The position numbers and the translations under genes are program-made. From Oscarella lobularis (taxonomy: Eukaryota; Porifera; Homoscleromorpha; Homosclerophorida; Oscarellidae): DNA of 64,000 nt. The DNA lies in assembly GCF_947507565.1 (NCBI RefSeq), contig NC_089185.1, forward strand, positions 2,418,001-2,482,000, given 5' to 3'. How positions within the stretch are numbered: the stretch's first letter is position 1; each line of letters starts with the position of its first letter. Shown piece by piece: positions 12,440 through 23,900 of this stretch. Under the pieces are notes generated by a model. That model saw nothing but the letters and a program-made list of their open reading frames with translations. It was not told where the DNA came from and made no database searches.

Positions 12440-14609
12440 ATGACGATTCGAGAGCTTCCAACAACTCCCAGCACAAGAATACATCATAAACAACAAATCA
12501 AAATCCGCAGACGCCTAAAGCTGGTTGGCTTAGGATTTGGCCTCATAGTGTTGCTGACGCTCACCGCCACGCCCGTCTTCGCTTACTACTTCGCACCAGC
12601 AACGACTTCGTCGGTAAGTACACCGCGCTTGAGATACCGTACGCATTTCAGCGCAAAAGCGAAACAGCGCCTGCGCGCAAAAGGACTGTTTATATAGCGA
12701 ATCTAAATAGATCCAAGTTTCGGTTTATTATAGGATAATAATGAAACGATATCCTGTCAACGTCTGTCCAAGATTCTACTAAGCAGGTCTGCATGCAGTT
12801 CAGCGTTGTCACCCCGGAGTGTAAGCGACACTGAAAACGAAACAGAAATCCTAACTGTTTCGGTGTCGGGATGTGGAAACTTTTCTCGGGTTAACGACGA
12901 CCTGCGTTTTCTCATCGAAAAGCTACCGCGATTGCTAGACAAGAGTAAAAACTTACACATTCTTTGTAATATCGCTTTCAAAGAATGCGCTGATAACGGT
13001 TATCATCGACACTACGAGCCGTCAAATAACCAAATCAGTTGTTCGGAAATTGTAAAATTTCAAAACGAATTTCGCAGTGTATTAGCCGGAAAAGCGTTAT
13101 CTTGCCTAACGCTTCCCAAATGCGCTCAGTATGACGCAAATATCTCGAATGAAACAATCTGCCCGAAACCTCTAATAGTTTCGAAAAGCAAATTTGCACT
13201 AGAACGTGGCTTGTACTGCTCTCCTGCGTGTGAGCAGGCAAACTGGAAATCTGGAATCTTCGGTATAAGCTCTTACATCTTAATGTGCGTTTCTGTGACA
13301 TTAGTATGGATTTGCAATGTCGTTCTTTTCATTACATGGACAAAAGCAAAGAAACTGTAAGAGACATTCTCTTCATACAAGCTGATCATACATTCATATT
13401 TACACGTTCGTTTAGATTAACCTATCAATCTGCCGCTGGTTTACTTTTACTTATATCTCTATCCGCAATAGGTGAGTACCTATATGTATATATATAATAT
13501 TAGTCATGGTCGTTGAGTTAGCTAACCAGTATGCACCATAGGCACCGCAGAAACGATTCCACTTATTCTGGGACAAAAACGGACTTACTGTAAGCACGAC
13601 AGTATGATTGATTCGCGAAGCGACCCCACTACAGTTTGTCATATCCAAGGTAAGGAAAACAAACTAAGTTCCTGTCAACGAAACATTTAATTCAGTCGTC
13701 GAAACTTTTCAGGGTTGCTCAGTCAATTAGGCCTCACTTCATGTTTGATCTGGTGGCTTAGTTCCGTTTTCAATACAGTTTTGACAGTCTGGAGACCCGA
13801 AAATTTCGGCCGTAAAAGCTACAGGAATTCCTTCTTTGTTCAGCTGACTCTATCGTTCCTTTTCGTTGGAGGGCAAGCTACTTTCGCTTTCATACACGAC
13901 CTGAAGTTCGCGAGAGAAACGCCCTACACAATCGTGTGCTCTCCTGCGTCAAACGTCTGGTTTTTCTACGTTTTGGCGCTGCCAGCTGTCGTCGCGATAG
14001 TATGCGGTACACTTATGTCAGTTTTCGTTATGATAAAACTTCATCAGGTAAGAATTAAAACGTGTGTCTAAAGTCTAAAATATTCAAAGTTTTCCTTCTT
14101 TGAAGGCAAAGGAAATAAGTCTGAGCGGAATACCCGAGGAAACGCGGTACAAAATTGTGGAAGAGTATGCATTGGTTCAGAAACGATTTTTCCTACTATC
14201 TATTTTCATTCCCCTAAGTTTCGCTTCAGGTGTGGCAACAACTATTATCAACAGCAAGACGCTTGAGACTAAATACGCCAACTATTCTGATTGTTCGAGC
14301 GCCACTAATCAAACCGAAGTAGATCGTTGTATATCGGAGCATTTACCAGATAATGGCTGGATTGGCGTTTCAATCAATTGGATCCTTGATGATTTATGTG
14401 TGATTGCTTTGGTGGCCTACTGCCTTATTCCAAAGTCAGCAAGAATCATTTGGTTACAGTTGTGGGAAAAATGCAAAAAGAGACAGTTCAGAGAGAGATG
14501 GCGGGCTGATATGACTGAACGCTCGAGTGAAGTTACTCGACTATTTTCATCGTCGTCAACTCAGAAAGAATTAGATTCACTTTCAGAGAATTCTGCATAC
14601 GACAGTTAA
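12440..14609 (+). CDS. Frizzled-like class F seven-TM receptor, copy 1
   Basis: Six exons by GT/AG and frame: 12440-12613, 12734-13356, 13416-13471, 13542-13649, 13713-14047, 14106-14609. Exon 1 encodes a basic stretch and one hydrophobic segment ending ATPVFAYY, either a long signal peptide or an anchor. Exon 2 carries a cysteine-rich ectodomain with ten or more Cys, including C-Q-R near the start and LCNIAFKEC, resembling the Frizzled CRD spacing. A CSPAC motif follows just before TM1. TM2 starts LTYQS (Frizzled has RFSYPERP), TM3 carries the class F IWW signature (SCLIWW), and TM5-TM7 follow. After TM7 comes KSARIIW, close to but not identical with the Frizzled KTxxxW Dishevelled-binding motif. 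The tail is basic then Ser-rich. No DFG-type or catalytic domain is present. The family call rests on topology plus these motifs. Confidence 0.78.
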
Positions 14610-14965
14610 ATTATTACGAGCGGTTGTTATGGCAAAAATTACCGGGTTTAGCTTAGAAGCCGATAGATGGTCTATGTGATTTGCTCACTTTTCCTGTCTA
14701 TTTTGCTCCGTAAATCCTTCTTTCGAGACACTCGCGTTCATCTGGCACAATAGAACCCCTAAGTGAAAGGCAATACCAATCAACAGTTTTCCTACGTCTT
14801 GCTTGACTCGCTGTAGTTGCATTGTCGCTCTGAAGACTACTCGCTAAGCTTTGAGAACAGAACGCGCTGAGACACTGACTTACGAATACGGGAGCGCAGA
14901 CCGAAAAGAAAACCCGGATAGTCAAGCAGTGAAGTCAGCGTGCACGAGTACGAGGCTCGAGCACG

Positions 14966-16690
14966 ATGGACGAAGTCGCTTTTACTTCACGTGGCAGCTC
15001 TTCAGCAAAAACGATTGAAAGTTATCGACAGTCAGAGTATCTGTGCGACGTCGTTATCATTAGTGAAGACGGTCGGCGATTTCCAGCTCACAGAGTTATA
15101 CTGGCTGCAGCTAGTCAGTTTTTCAGCCGAATGTTCGGAGGAAGCTTCCTCGAAAGCAACAAAACCGACGTCGCTATCCAAAACGTCGATGGAGCAGTGT
15201 TGAACATGTTGATCGATTTCGCCTACAAAGGAGAAGCCATGTGCCCCGCGAATGTTGAAAACGTCCTATTCCTTTACGAGGCGGCGCACTACACTCAATT
15301 TGACGAGCTCTTTCAGATGTGCAGCGACTGGCTCATGGGCCACGTGGACACGTCTAATTGCCTAAGCATGGCAATCGTTGCTGATCGATACGATGATTCG
15401 AATTTACGTCGAGAGGCTGATTGCATTTCAGCCGTGAATATTTTGGACTTGTCGGAGAGCGAGGAGTTTCTCTGTCTCTCAGTTGAACATTTGAGTAGGA
15501 TTATTGCTCAAGATGATTTGGGCGTGAAGTCCGAAGACAACGTGCTAATTCTTGTGCGAAAATGGGTCAAACACGATGAAGCGTCGCGTCGGGATGACGT
15601 CCAAACACTGTCAAAATATATCCGCTTTCCACTGCTTCATTTTGAAGAAACAAGTGACGTTCTTTCGGATCTTGACTTGGTGTCTCACTATCACACGTCA
15701 GACGGGTCCTATCGACATCGCGTCGGATACGACGGCGTTCTACTGGTTGCTGGTGGGGTGAAGCCCAGAGCGAAAATAGTTACTAAGTATGGCAGCATCG
15801 TTAAAGGGCATAAGATGAGCAGCGAAGCTAGAATATACAACGCCCACAGCAAAAGGTGGAGTGAGTTTCCTTCCCTGCCAGTGGAAAGATGTGAGCATCG
15901 CATTGTGACGTCGTGTGGCGAGCTCTACTCTCTTGGTGGTAATTCCTATTGTGACACCGAATCTGGGACAACTGCAGGTACGACTGAAGTAGTACATCGA
16001 TTTGATTATGAGAGCCGTCAATGGGTTGATGACGTAGAACCAATGTCTTGTCCACGGAAAGGATATGAAATAGTTAGTAGTGACTCTCGCATTTACGGTA
16101 TGACTATTGAACATAGCCGGAAAAAGGCGACGTGCGAGGTATTTGATCCAGAGAAGAAAAGGTGGATAACCGTTTCGTCGCCCAAACAATCTTTTACAAA
16201 ACCCTACATTCTGTCTATACTGGATAATAAGGTTTATGCAATTGGTGTTAACATTTATGAAGGACTTGGCTATATGAAGTACGACACAGTGGAAAACCGT
16301 TGGTGTGAATTTAGGCCTTGTGCTTCGAACTCTTCTTCTGAACTTTCTTTGATCGTGGACCTTGTGGACCCTTCTTCATGCTTCTTCGCCACCACGAGAG
16401 ACAGAATTTACATTCATAGTTCTAAATCTAGGAATGCGGCTGTTTTCGACAGTTGCAACGAGCGCTTCTCTTTTGTGGGCAAATTGTTCGTGTTCCCCGA
16501 CTGCAATGGACTTGCTTATGATTTCGAGAGCAAGAGGATGTATCATATATGTTACTTTTATAATGCACTCTTTATTTACGATGAACGAGCAAAGAAGTGG
16601 TACGATGATCATATTAGAGGCTTCACTGGTGATTGTCTGGTCAAGTTCCCATGCGCAGTTGTGGACAGGAAGCTATTGAACTTTGTTTAG
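14966..16690 (+). CDS. BTB-BACK-Kelch protein (KLHL-type), intact single exon
   Basis: 574 residues in one exon. The BTB domain is at about residues 20-130 (YLCDVVIISEDGRRFPAHR at its start), BACK at about 140-240 (including LGVKSEDNVL), and then kelch-type repeats with GG and W/Y spacing (VLLVAGGV, LYSLGGN, KRWITVSS, RWCEF). Proteins of this family are substrate adaptors of Cullin-3 ubiquitin ligases: BTB and BACK bind Cul3 and the kelch propeller binds the substrate. It lies between two Frizzled-like receptor genes. It is the most divergent intact member of the family in the window and lacks introns, as do the others near 47-60 kb, so the family may have expanded from an intron-less founder. 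Confidence 0.92.
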   Translation: MDEVAFTSRGSSSAKTIESYRQSEYLCDVVIISEDGRRFPAHRVILAAASQFFSRMFGGSFLESNKTDVAIQNVDGAVLNMLIDFAYKGEAMCPANVENVLFLYEAAHYTQFDELFQMCSDWLMGHVDTSNCLSMAIVADRYDDSNLRREADCISAVNILDLSESEEFLCLSVEHLSRIIAQDDLGVKSEDNVLILVRKWVKHDEASRRDDVQTLSKYIRFPLLHFEETSDVLSDLDLVSHYHTSDGSYRHRVGYDGVLLVAGGVKPRAKIVTKYGSIVKGHKMSSEARIYNAHSKRWSEFPSLPVERCEHRIVTSCGELYSLGGNSYCDTESGTTAGTTEVVHRFDYESRQWVDDVEPMSCPRKGYEIVSSDSRIYGMTIEHSRKKATCEVFDPEKKRWITVSSPKQSFTKPYILSILDNKVYAIGVNIYEGLGYMKYDTVENRWCEFRPCASNSSSELSLIVDLVDPSSCFFATTRDRIYIHSSKSRNAAVFDSCNERFSFVGKLFVFPDCNGLAYDFESKRMYHICYFYNALFIYDERAKKWYDDHIRGFTGDCLVKFPCAVVDRKLLNFV

Positions 16691-16837
16691 TAGTATCTAA
16701 ATTTGTGAAACTTTTGTGTGTGACTAATTATGATCTTTGTTTGCGAATAATCCAAACGTAAATGCAAAGAAAACGTCGTTTCTTGCGATGATATATACGC
16801 GGGTTTGCTTGCCCGCTTTTGCTTCTTTTCGTTAATC

Positions 16838-17055
16838 TGTCGTCGCAATACTCTGCGGTACACTTATGTCTGTTTTCGTCATGGTGAAGCTGCATCAGGT
16901 ACGAAAACAAGGTTCTAACGTTTAAATATTACACTTCTCTGAAGGCAAGGTATATCCGCAGAAAAGCGATACAAAATTATCGAAGAGTATGCATTGGTTC
17001 AGAAGCGATTTTTTCTTGCTCTGCATTATCATACCCTAAGTTTAGCCTGAGCTAT
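16838..17055 (+). pseudogene. Relic of a third Frizzled-like receptor
   Basis: This stretch matches the end of exon 5, the intron and the start of exon 6 of the copy at 17430-19504 (compare 18907-19140). The match includes the splice donor after LHQ and the EEYALVQKRF segment. It has lost about 15 bp just after the acceptor, frameshifts in the TM6 region and has a stop (CTAAG context near 17036). The rest of the gene is missing. It points to an earlier three-copy state or an unequal crossover in the array. Confidence 0.85.
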
Positions 17056-17429
17056 TGTGCGAAAGCGGATGAACTTCGTTTATTAATTAATTAACTAATT
17101 TTTGTAGAATTGTTTTGTTTTGTTTGTGTTTTTGATTGACTATGAGAATGACCCAACGACTGTTATATAGAGAGATTTCCTATTACTCTATCAGGAAAAA
17201 CGGTACCTTTTCGCTCACATACGCGAATGCGGGCGTGTCAACTCTATGCGATACTGAATGGAATAAATATGGAAAAAACAGGAAGCCATTGCGTAGGAAC
17301 GCGATATAATCGATGCGCGCAAGCTCTCACAGCTCAGTGTAAACGAAAGTCTCGTTTTATCAAGTCCTCAGCTGCTGTAGTGCCTCTTTTTTGGACAGCT
17401 AGGTGACGTTTCGAGTGATTTTAATTCAA

Positions 17430-19504
17430 ATGACCAGCATAGGAGTACATCAACAGTATCAAATGAGAATTCGCCGCCACGTCAAGTTCGTTGCCCTCGG
17501 ATTTGGCCTTGCACTTTTGCTGATGCTTACCACTACTCCCGTCTTCGTTTACTACTTTATACCGCAAACGACTATGTCGGTAAGCTACTGTAGTACACCG
17601 CACTACTAAAAACGGTTCAACTGAAAACCGAAACTGCGCCCATAATAGGGTGTGATGCATATATATAAAAATCTAGGTTTCGGTTTCCCATAGGATAATA
17701 ATAAGCCGACGTCCTGTCAACGCATTTCCAAAGATCTGCTAAACAGATCTATATGCAGTTTTGCCCCATCAATGAGTGCAAACAAACCTGAAAACACTGA
17801 GGAATTCGTCAACGTTTTTGTCTTGGGATGCGGAAACTTTTCTCAGGTTGACGACGACCTACGGTTTCTCATTGCAAAGCTACCGCAATTACAAAACGAG
17901 AGTAAAATTTTAGAGCTTCTTTGCAATGTTGCTTTCAAAGAATGCGGAGATGGCCGCGATCCGTCAAATAGTCAAATCAATTGTTCAGAAATGATAGACG
18001 CTCAAACCGACTTTCGTACTACATTAGGGGGAAAAGCGTCATCTTGTCTTACGCTTCCAGCATGCGCTCGAAATGGCGCGTATAACTCAAATGAAACAAT
18101 ATGCCCTAAGCCTCTGATAGCGTCAAAAAGCAAACTTGCACTAGAACACGGTTTGAGCTGTTCTCCTGCATGCGATCAGGGAAGCTGGAAATCTGGCGTC
18201 TTTGGAACAAGCTCTTATATCATAACGTGCGTTTCTGTGCCATTAATATGGATTTGCAATGCCGTTCTTTTCATTACATGGGCAAATGCAAAGAAATTGT
18301 AAGAGGAGTGTCCTTTCTACTGATTATTCATGCAGAGTAAGGCCCTTTTAGGTTATCCTATCAATCTGTGACCGGCTCATTTTTACTTGTATCATTATCC
18401 GCATTGAGTGAGTCAGTATACATAGAGACAATAATGACACGGCACCTTATTCGTTCATTAGCTAACCTGTATGCACTATAGGCACTGCAGCAACGATTCC
18501 ACTTATTCTGGGGCCAAAACGGACTTTCTGTAAGCACGAGAGTATGGTTGACTCGCAGAACGATCCAACTACAGTATGTTACATTCAAGGTATTTATATT
18601 CAAGTTGAAAGTTTAATTAAACTATTTAAGGTTTTAGGTTTGATCGGTCAATTTAGCTACGCTTCATGTTTGATCTGGTGGCTTACTTCCGTTTTCAATG
18701 CAGTTATGACAGTCTGCAAACCCGAAAAGTTTGGCCATAGAAGCTACAAGAAATCCCTAATTCTTCAGCTGACTCTATTGCTTCTTTACGTTGGAGGGCA
18801 AGCTACTTTTGTCTTCATACACGACGTGAAGTACGCAAGGAAAGCGCCGTATGGAATCGTGTGCACACCTACATCGAATGTCTGGCTTTTCTACTTGACG
18901 CTGCCAGCCGTCGTCGCAATACTCTGCGGTACACTTATGTCTGTGTTCGTCATGGTGAAGCTGCATCAGGTACAAAAACAAGGTCCTAACGTTTAAATAT
19001 AACAGTTCTTCTCTAAAGGCAAGGGAAATAAGTCTTAGAGGTATATCCGCAGAAAAGCGATACAAAATTATCGAAGAGTATGCATTGGTTCAGAAGCGGT
19101 TTTTCTTGCTCTGCATTATCATCCCCCTAAGTTTCGCCTCGACTATGGTGGCGACTATTATACACAGCAAGACCCTACCTAAGAAATATGTGAACTATTC
19201 TGATTGCTTGGTTACCACTAATCGAACCGAAGTAGATCGCTGTATATCTCAACTTTTACCAGACATTGGTTGGATTGGAACTTCAATCTCTTGGATCCTT
19301 ATCGATTTATGTGTGATTGCTTTGGTGGCCTACTGCCTTATTCCCAAATCAGCAAGAATCGTTTGGTTAAAGTTGTGGAAAAAATGCAAAAAGAGACAAT
19401 TTAGAGAGAGATGGCGCGCTGACATGCCAGAATACTCGAGTGAAGTTACGCAGCTGTTTTCGTCGACAACTGAGAGAGCATTAAATTCACTTTCAGAGGA
19501 CTAA
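17430..19504 (+). CDS. Frizzled-like class F seven-TM receptor, copy 2
   Basis: Exons 17430-17579, 17694-18298, 18352-18407, 18482-18589, 18638-18969 and 19019-19504 have the same phases and breakpoints as the copy at 12440, so the two arose by duplication. An in-frame ATG at 17403 is a possible earlier start; 17430 aligns better with copy 1. The N-terminal hydrophobic segment ends TTPVFVYY. The cysteine-rich ectodomain keeps the same Cys positions (CQRIS, LCNVAFKEC, CSPAC). TM3 is SCLIWWLTSVF. The post-TM7 motif KSARIVW is conserved between copies, as is the tail KKRQFRERWRADM. Both copies appear intact. Ligand and G-protein or Dishevelled coupling cannot be read from sequence. Confidence 0.78.
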
Positions 19505-20909
19505 AGCGACTACAACACGCGGTTTAGCATGGCTTTTTGAGATGGTTGATTGCATCCTACAGTAAAAGAGAAATGAGAAGGGGCTGAATCATGAGGAATC
19601 TCTCAACGCATATGGGCCTAATTCGAATATAGTCTAACGCTTTGAATTTGCTTAATTAAACTTACTAACACGGGTCAGTTTAGTGAAAATTCCGGTTCCT
19701 CACGAGGAACTCGAGGGTCTCGGAAGGAGGGAGATGTGCGCCAGAGGAAGCCTCATGCAGCGCTTGTCCACCGGATACTGCGAACAGAAAATAATGAGTC
19801 AAAAAATCGTCTGTTTCAGCTACGCTGCGGAAACGTTTAGATAATGCCGGAAAATTTCAACCGGTGTGTCCAGGTGCTCATCTGCTAGTACAGTAGTACA
19901 CATCTCAGTGACTGGAAAGGATTAGTTACAGGGTAAAACCATGATATGGCAAAAGACTCACTGCATATACGGCTAAACTCATGCATACCAGGCTAGCCGA
20001 CTATACATGCGGCTGCCTAGACACTCTGAGAATTAGCTTAGGCAATTGGGCACGCGTCGACGTGGACTTTGAGCCAATCGCTGCACAACTGAAACAGAAA
20101 GAGTCCGTCGAATTGAACGTAATGAGACGCCTCGTAAAGTGGTAGAACGTTCTCAACCGATGCAGGGCTCCTGTGTAGGCGTATTCGACCAGCATCTTCG
20201 ATACTGTCCCGTCGACGTTCTCGATAGCGACTTCGGTTTTGTCGCCGTCTAGAAAGCTTCCTCGGAACATGGTGCGGAAAAACTGGCTGGCGGAAGCGAG
20301 TACAGTATTGTCTGTGAGCTGGAAATCGTCCGTCCGTCTTTGATCGTTTCTTCGTCGCAAAGCACAAAAACGCTAACGCACTCTAGACCAGAAGCTTTCG
20401 TCAGATTTTATTCCTGGTTTCGCATCTCTTTTTCGAATTCGGTAAATGCCAGTCTGGCAATTTACCGAATAACAGGACCCAGCGGTAAAAAAACAAAGGC
20501 TATATTTACGTTGCTATAAATTTCAACCTTTCATGCCATTCCTTACTGAATTGGTTGTATTTTGCTCAGAAACTTCGGCGCCTCAGTACAGTGAATAATC
20601 AATGTCATGCTCGGTCATCCCTATACAGCCTACCGGTATCTAATTAGAAGAGATCGAAACAAAACAAGGATCCTACTTTCTTTGCCACGTTTTTTCGACA
20701 CGGTTTTGAAGACTCAGAGAGACAGAGTTGCGAGACGATAGTATACTCTAGCATGCTACAGACAAGCAAAACTCGTGCAGTGAGAAAAAGGCAATGAGTG
20801 TTGTTTCCAAGCAAGTACAGGGACACCTATAATTAAGCAAGACTGACAGACTGACAGATTGAGGGAAACATTCACCAACACAGATGGTAAGAAAGACAAC
20901 ACAGAACAT
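19505..20909. other. Intergenic stretch with BTB relic
   Basis: Between the receptor gene and the 3' end of the giant cadherin-type gene. Apart from the BTB relic at 20001-20367 I see only A/T-rich sequence and short open frames without signatures. Confidence 0.5.
20001..20367 (-). pseudogene. Truncated BTB-Kelch relic
   Basis: A BTB-domain piece is recognisable: LASASQFFRTMFRGSFL, then VAIENVDGTVSKMLVEYAYTG in one frame and, in another, YEASHYVQFDGLF and CSDWLKVHVD. At least two frameshifts are needed to join the pieces, and the BACK and kelch parts are absent. It belongs to the same family as the intact genes at 14966, 47377, 52240 and 58970. Confidence 0.85.
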
Positions 20910-23900
20910 TCATTGAATTTCGCTTTTCGCGACTGACTCTTCCTCCGGCACGCATTTGGACGGGAACGACACGGCGACAGGATCACTACTCACCTCTTCT
21001 CCTGCAAACACCGGGTTGCAAAACTCCGATGAAATCTCCTTTTGACTTGCCGCCGGTGGATTCATGGTCGGGGCATATTCGCTAAATTGATTGCAAAAAA
21101 TAAAATCCTATGTACGATAGAAGCCCCGTGCATGCATGCATACCCGCGGTCTTTCTCGTGTTTTCGCCCTTTCACTAAAACAACCACGACAGAAAAGATG
21201 ATCAGCAATATCACAAAGCCGCCGGCTCCTCCAATTATGTAAACCGCCGGTACTTTGAAAATAAAGCGACTTTGCAAACATCTAAAACATTATAATATTT
21301 CAATTTAAGCACCATACCTGGACTAGACATTTTAGAGCAGCTAGGAGATGATAATGGGCATGTTATGTTGAGATAAATCGTCGATGATCCTGACAACCGA
21401 GGTGTACCCTTGTCAGTTGCAGTAGCTGTAAACTTGTGCGTGCCGTAAGACGACCAGTCCAACTCTTTGCTTAGAAACACTGTTCCGGACAAGGGATTGA
21501 TGTCACAGATTCCTTTCTGATGTCCGCTGCTAACCAAGCTGTACACAATCTCCCCGTTGGTTCCTACAAAACAGAATACAGTGGCGAGACTGCTGTTGCA
21601 TCCCACCCTAGACTGACCTGAATCGCTATCAGAAGCAGTAACGTCAAGAAAAACTTGACCTTCGGGATAATCTAGAGGAATGGAAACATTGTACTTCATC
21701 TCTTCAAACACTGGACTGTTGTCGTTGACGTCCAGAATTGAAACCAGAACGCTTGCCTCTGACGTACGTAGAACAGGCTGATCAACCCTCGCCTGAATAG
21801 TCAAATCAATTCCTCGAATAGTTTCGTAATCAATTTCAGAAGAGTTTGCAACTCGAATAACTCCTCGTGGAGTTACCTCCAAGCAAAGTGAAGAAACCAA
21901 ACCAGGAATGAGCGTTTGCTTCTGTATGGTGTACTCGACGTCGTTGCCAGGCCGACCGTTGACGAGAGCCATGACTTGAATAACGTTGAATCCAAACGGC
22001 GAATTCTCATTCAATTCTGCGCGATATTGACGATGAAAAAATACTGGCTTCTTAGCATTGGCTGCTTCTTTAACAGTAACGACGACAGTGGCTTTGCTAA
22101 AAAGTTTCGGAAGCTCCTTGTCCCAAGTTTTCATGACAATCGTAAACTTTGACAAAATCTGGTAGTTGATGACGGCATCATGAGAAAGATAGATGCCAAT
22201 TGCGTCGGAAGTCAAACGAATGTCAAACGTGTCTCGAGAACTGCTAGGACTCACAGAAAGCATTTCGTATCCGATTGCATTTCGATTAAAACCCGAATCA
22301 AGATCTGTCGCACTTAGCTTCAAAACTAATTCGCCCCCTTGCGCCAGTTCGTCAACGGTAGCAAAGTACTGATTCTGAGTAAATTGCGGCGCATTGTCGT
22401 TGACATTGATAATTCTAACTCGAACAATAGCTACAGCTAGAGCTCCAGGGATTTCTGTTGTAACAGCAATGACAGTGACATTGTGCTCTCTCTCCTGCTC
22501 GTAGTCCAAAGCTTTGATCACCGACAGGATCCCCGTTTTCTCGTCAACACTATACGGCAACAACTCGGAGTTATAGAGTTTGTAAGAGATGGTACTAGAA
22601 TTAAGGGACGTGCGGAGAAACAAAGACGGAATTGGCTTCAGAATAAACCCAATGGGAACGCTTTCGTTGATCTTCACTTCGTGCGATGGATGAGCGAATG
22701 TAAACTCGTCAAAAACCGTGAGAGTCAAATCGAAATTGCACGACTTCGGTTCCACAGCTTGATCTTGAGCTGTTACGCTAAATGTTGCAATGTCGAATAC
22801 GTCACCGGTTGGCTTCGATAATGCCGAATCAAGAATAACTTCTGCTTTGCTGTCAATCCGAAGGAAAACTTGGTCACGCTGAAGGACAGACGAATGAAAA
22901 TTTGTTAGCGTGTAGTTAAGTAGCCCATTTGTGCCATTGTCAAGATCGATAGCTTTCAAACTGAAAAGCACCGAACCCGGAGGAGTCGTGTATGGAACAG
23001 AAGCAATCAGGACAGGAGATATGCAAGATGGTGCGCGGTTCGACAAACGAACGCCGATCGTTATGCTTCCTTTTGTGCTGCACGGTGGCTGGCCTTTATC
23101 AGACGCGATGACATTCAAAACGTAGCTCTCCAGGGTAAGATGATGTAATAAAGTGACAGATCCTGAGCTCGAGTTGATATGGAAAACATCAGACGAATCT
23201 AGCTGAAGTGAATATTCTATTTCTCCATTTGGAGAAGCGTCAGAATCCTTATCAGCTGCATTCAGATGAAGGATCAATGATCGCGGTACGGCCACCGCTT
23301 CTCCAAGTTCAATTGACAAAGGTAATCCTACGAAAACGGGACAGTGCAAATTGGGCGAGATGACTTTGACAGAGACATCTACTGATCCCGACAGTGATGG
23401 AGCACCTCCGTCAGATGCCACCGTAATAATATGCAGCTCAGACCCCAAGTGTCCATCAAGTATTGCTGTAGTAAAAATTTCTCCCGTTTGGGCGCTAACT
23501 TTGAAGAAAGCATGATGTCCCGTCGAGCTTGTCAGACTGTACGTTATTCGACCGTTTCTACCCATGTCCGAATCCTCTGCAGACACAGCAGCAACCCGAT
23601 GACCAACAGCAGCTGACACAGATACATAAAAACGAAGCGAGGATGAGTTGAAGGTTGGCGAATGAAGATTATCTCCTGCCAACTGGTCACACCTGTCACC
23701 ATCATAACCTTGCGTGCAATCACACATGTCCGGTCCAATGCATACGCCAGTAGACGCATTTCCACAGTTATTCACTCCGGTACAATCTGGAACGCTGCAA
23801 TCGAGTCCACTCCATTTAGCATCACAAGTGCAGGTATCAAACCTAAGGCAGCGACCGTGCCCTAATACAAGAAAAAATTCTTTAAAATGACGGTGCAGCA

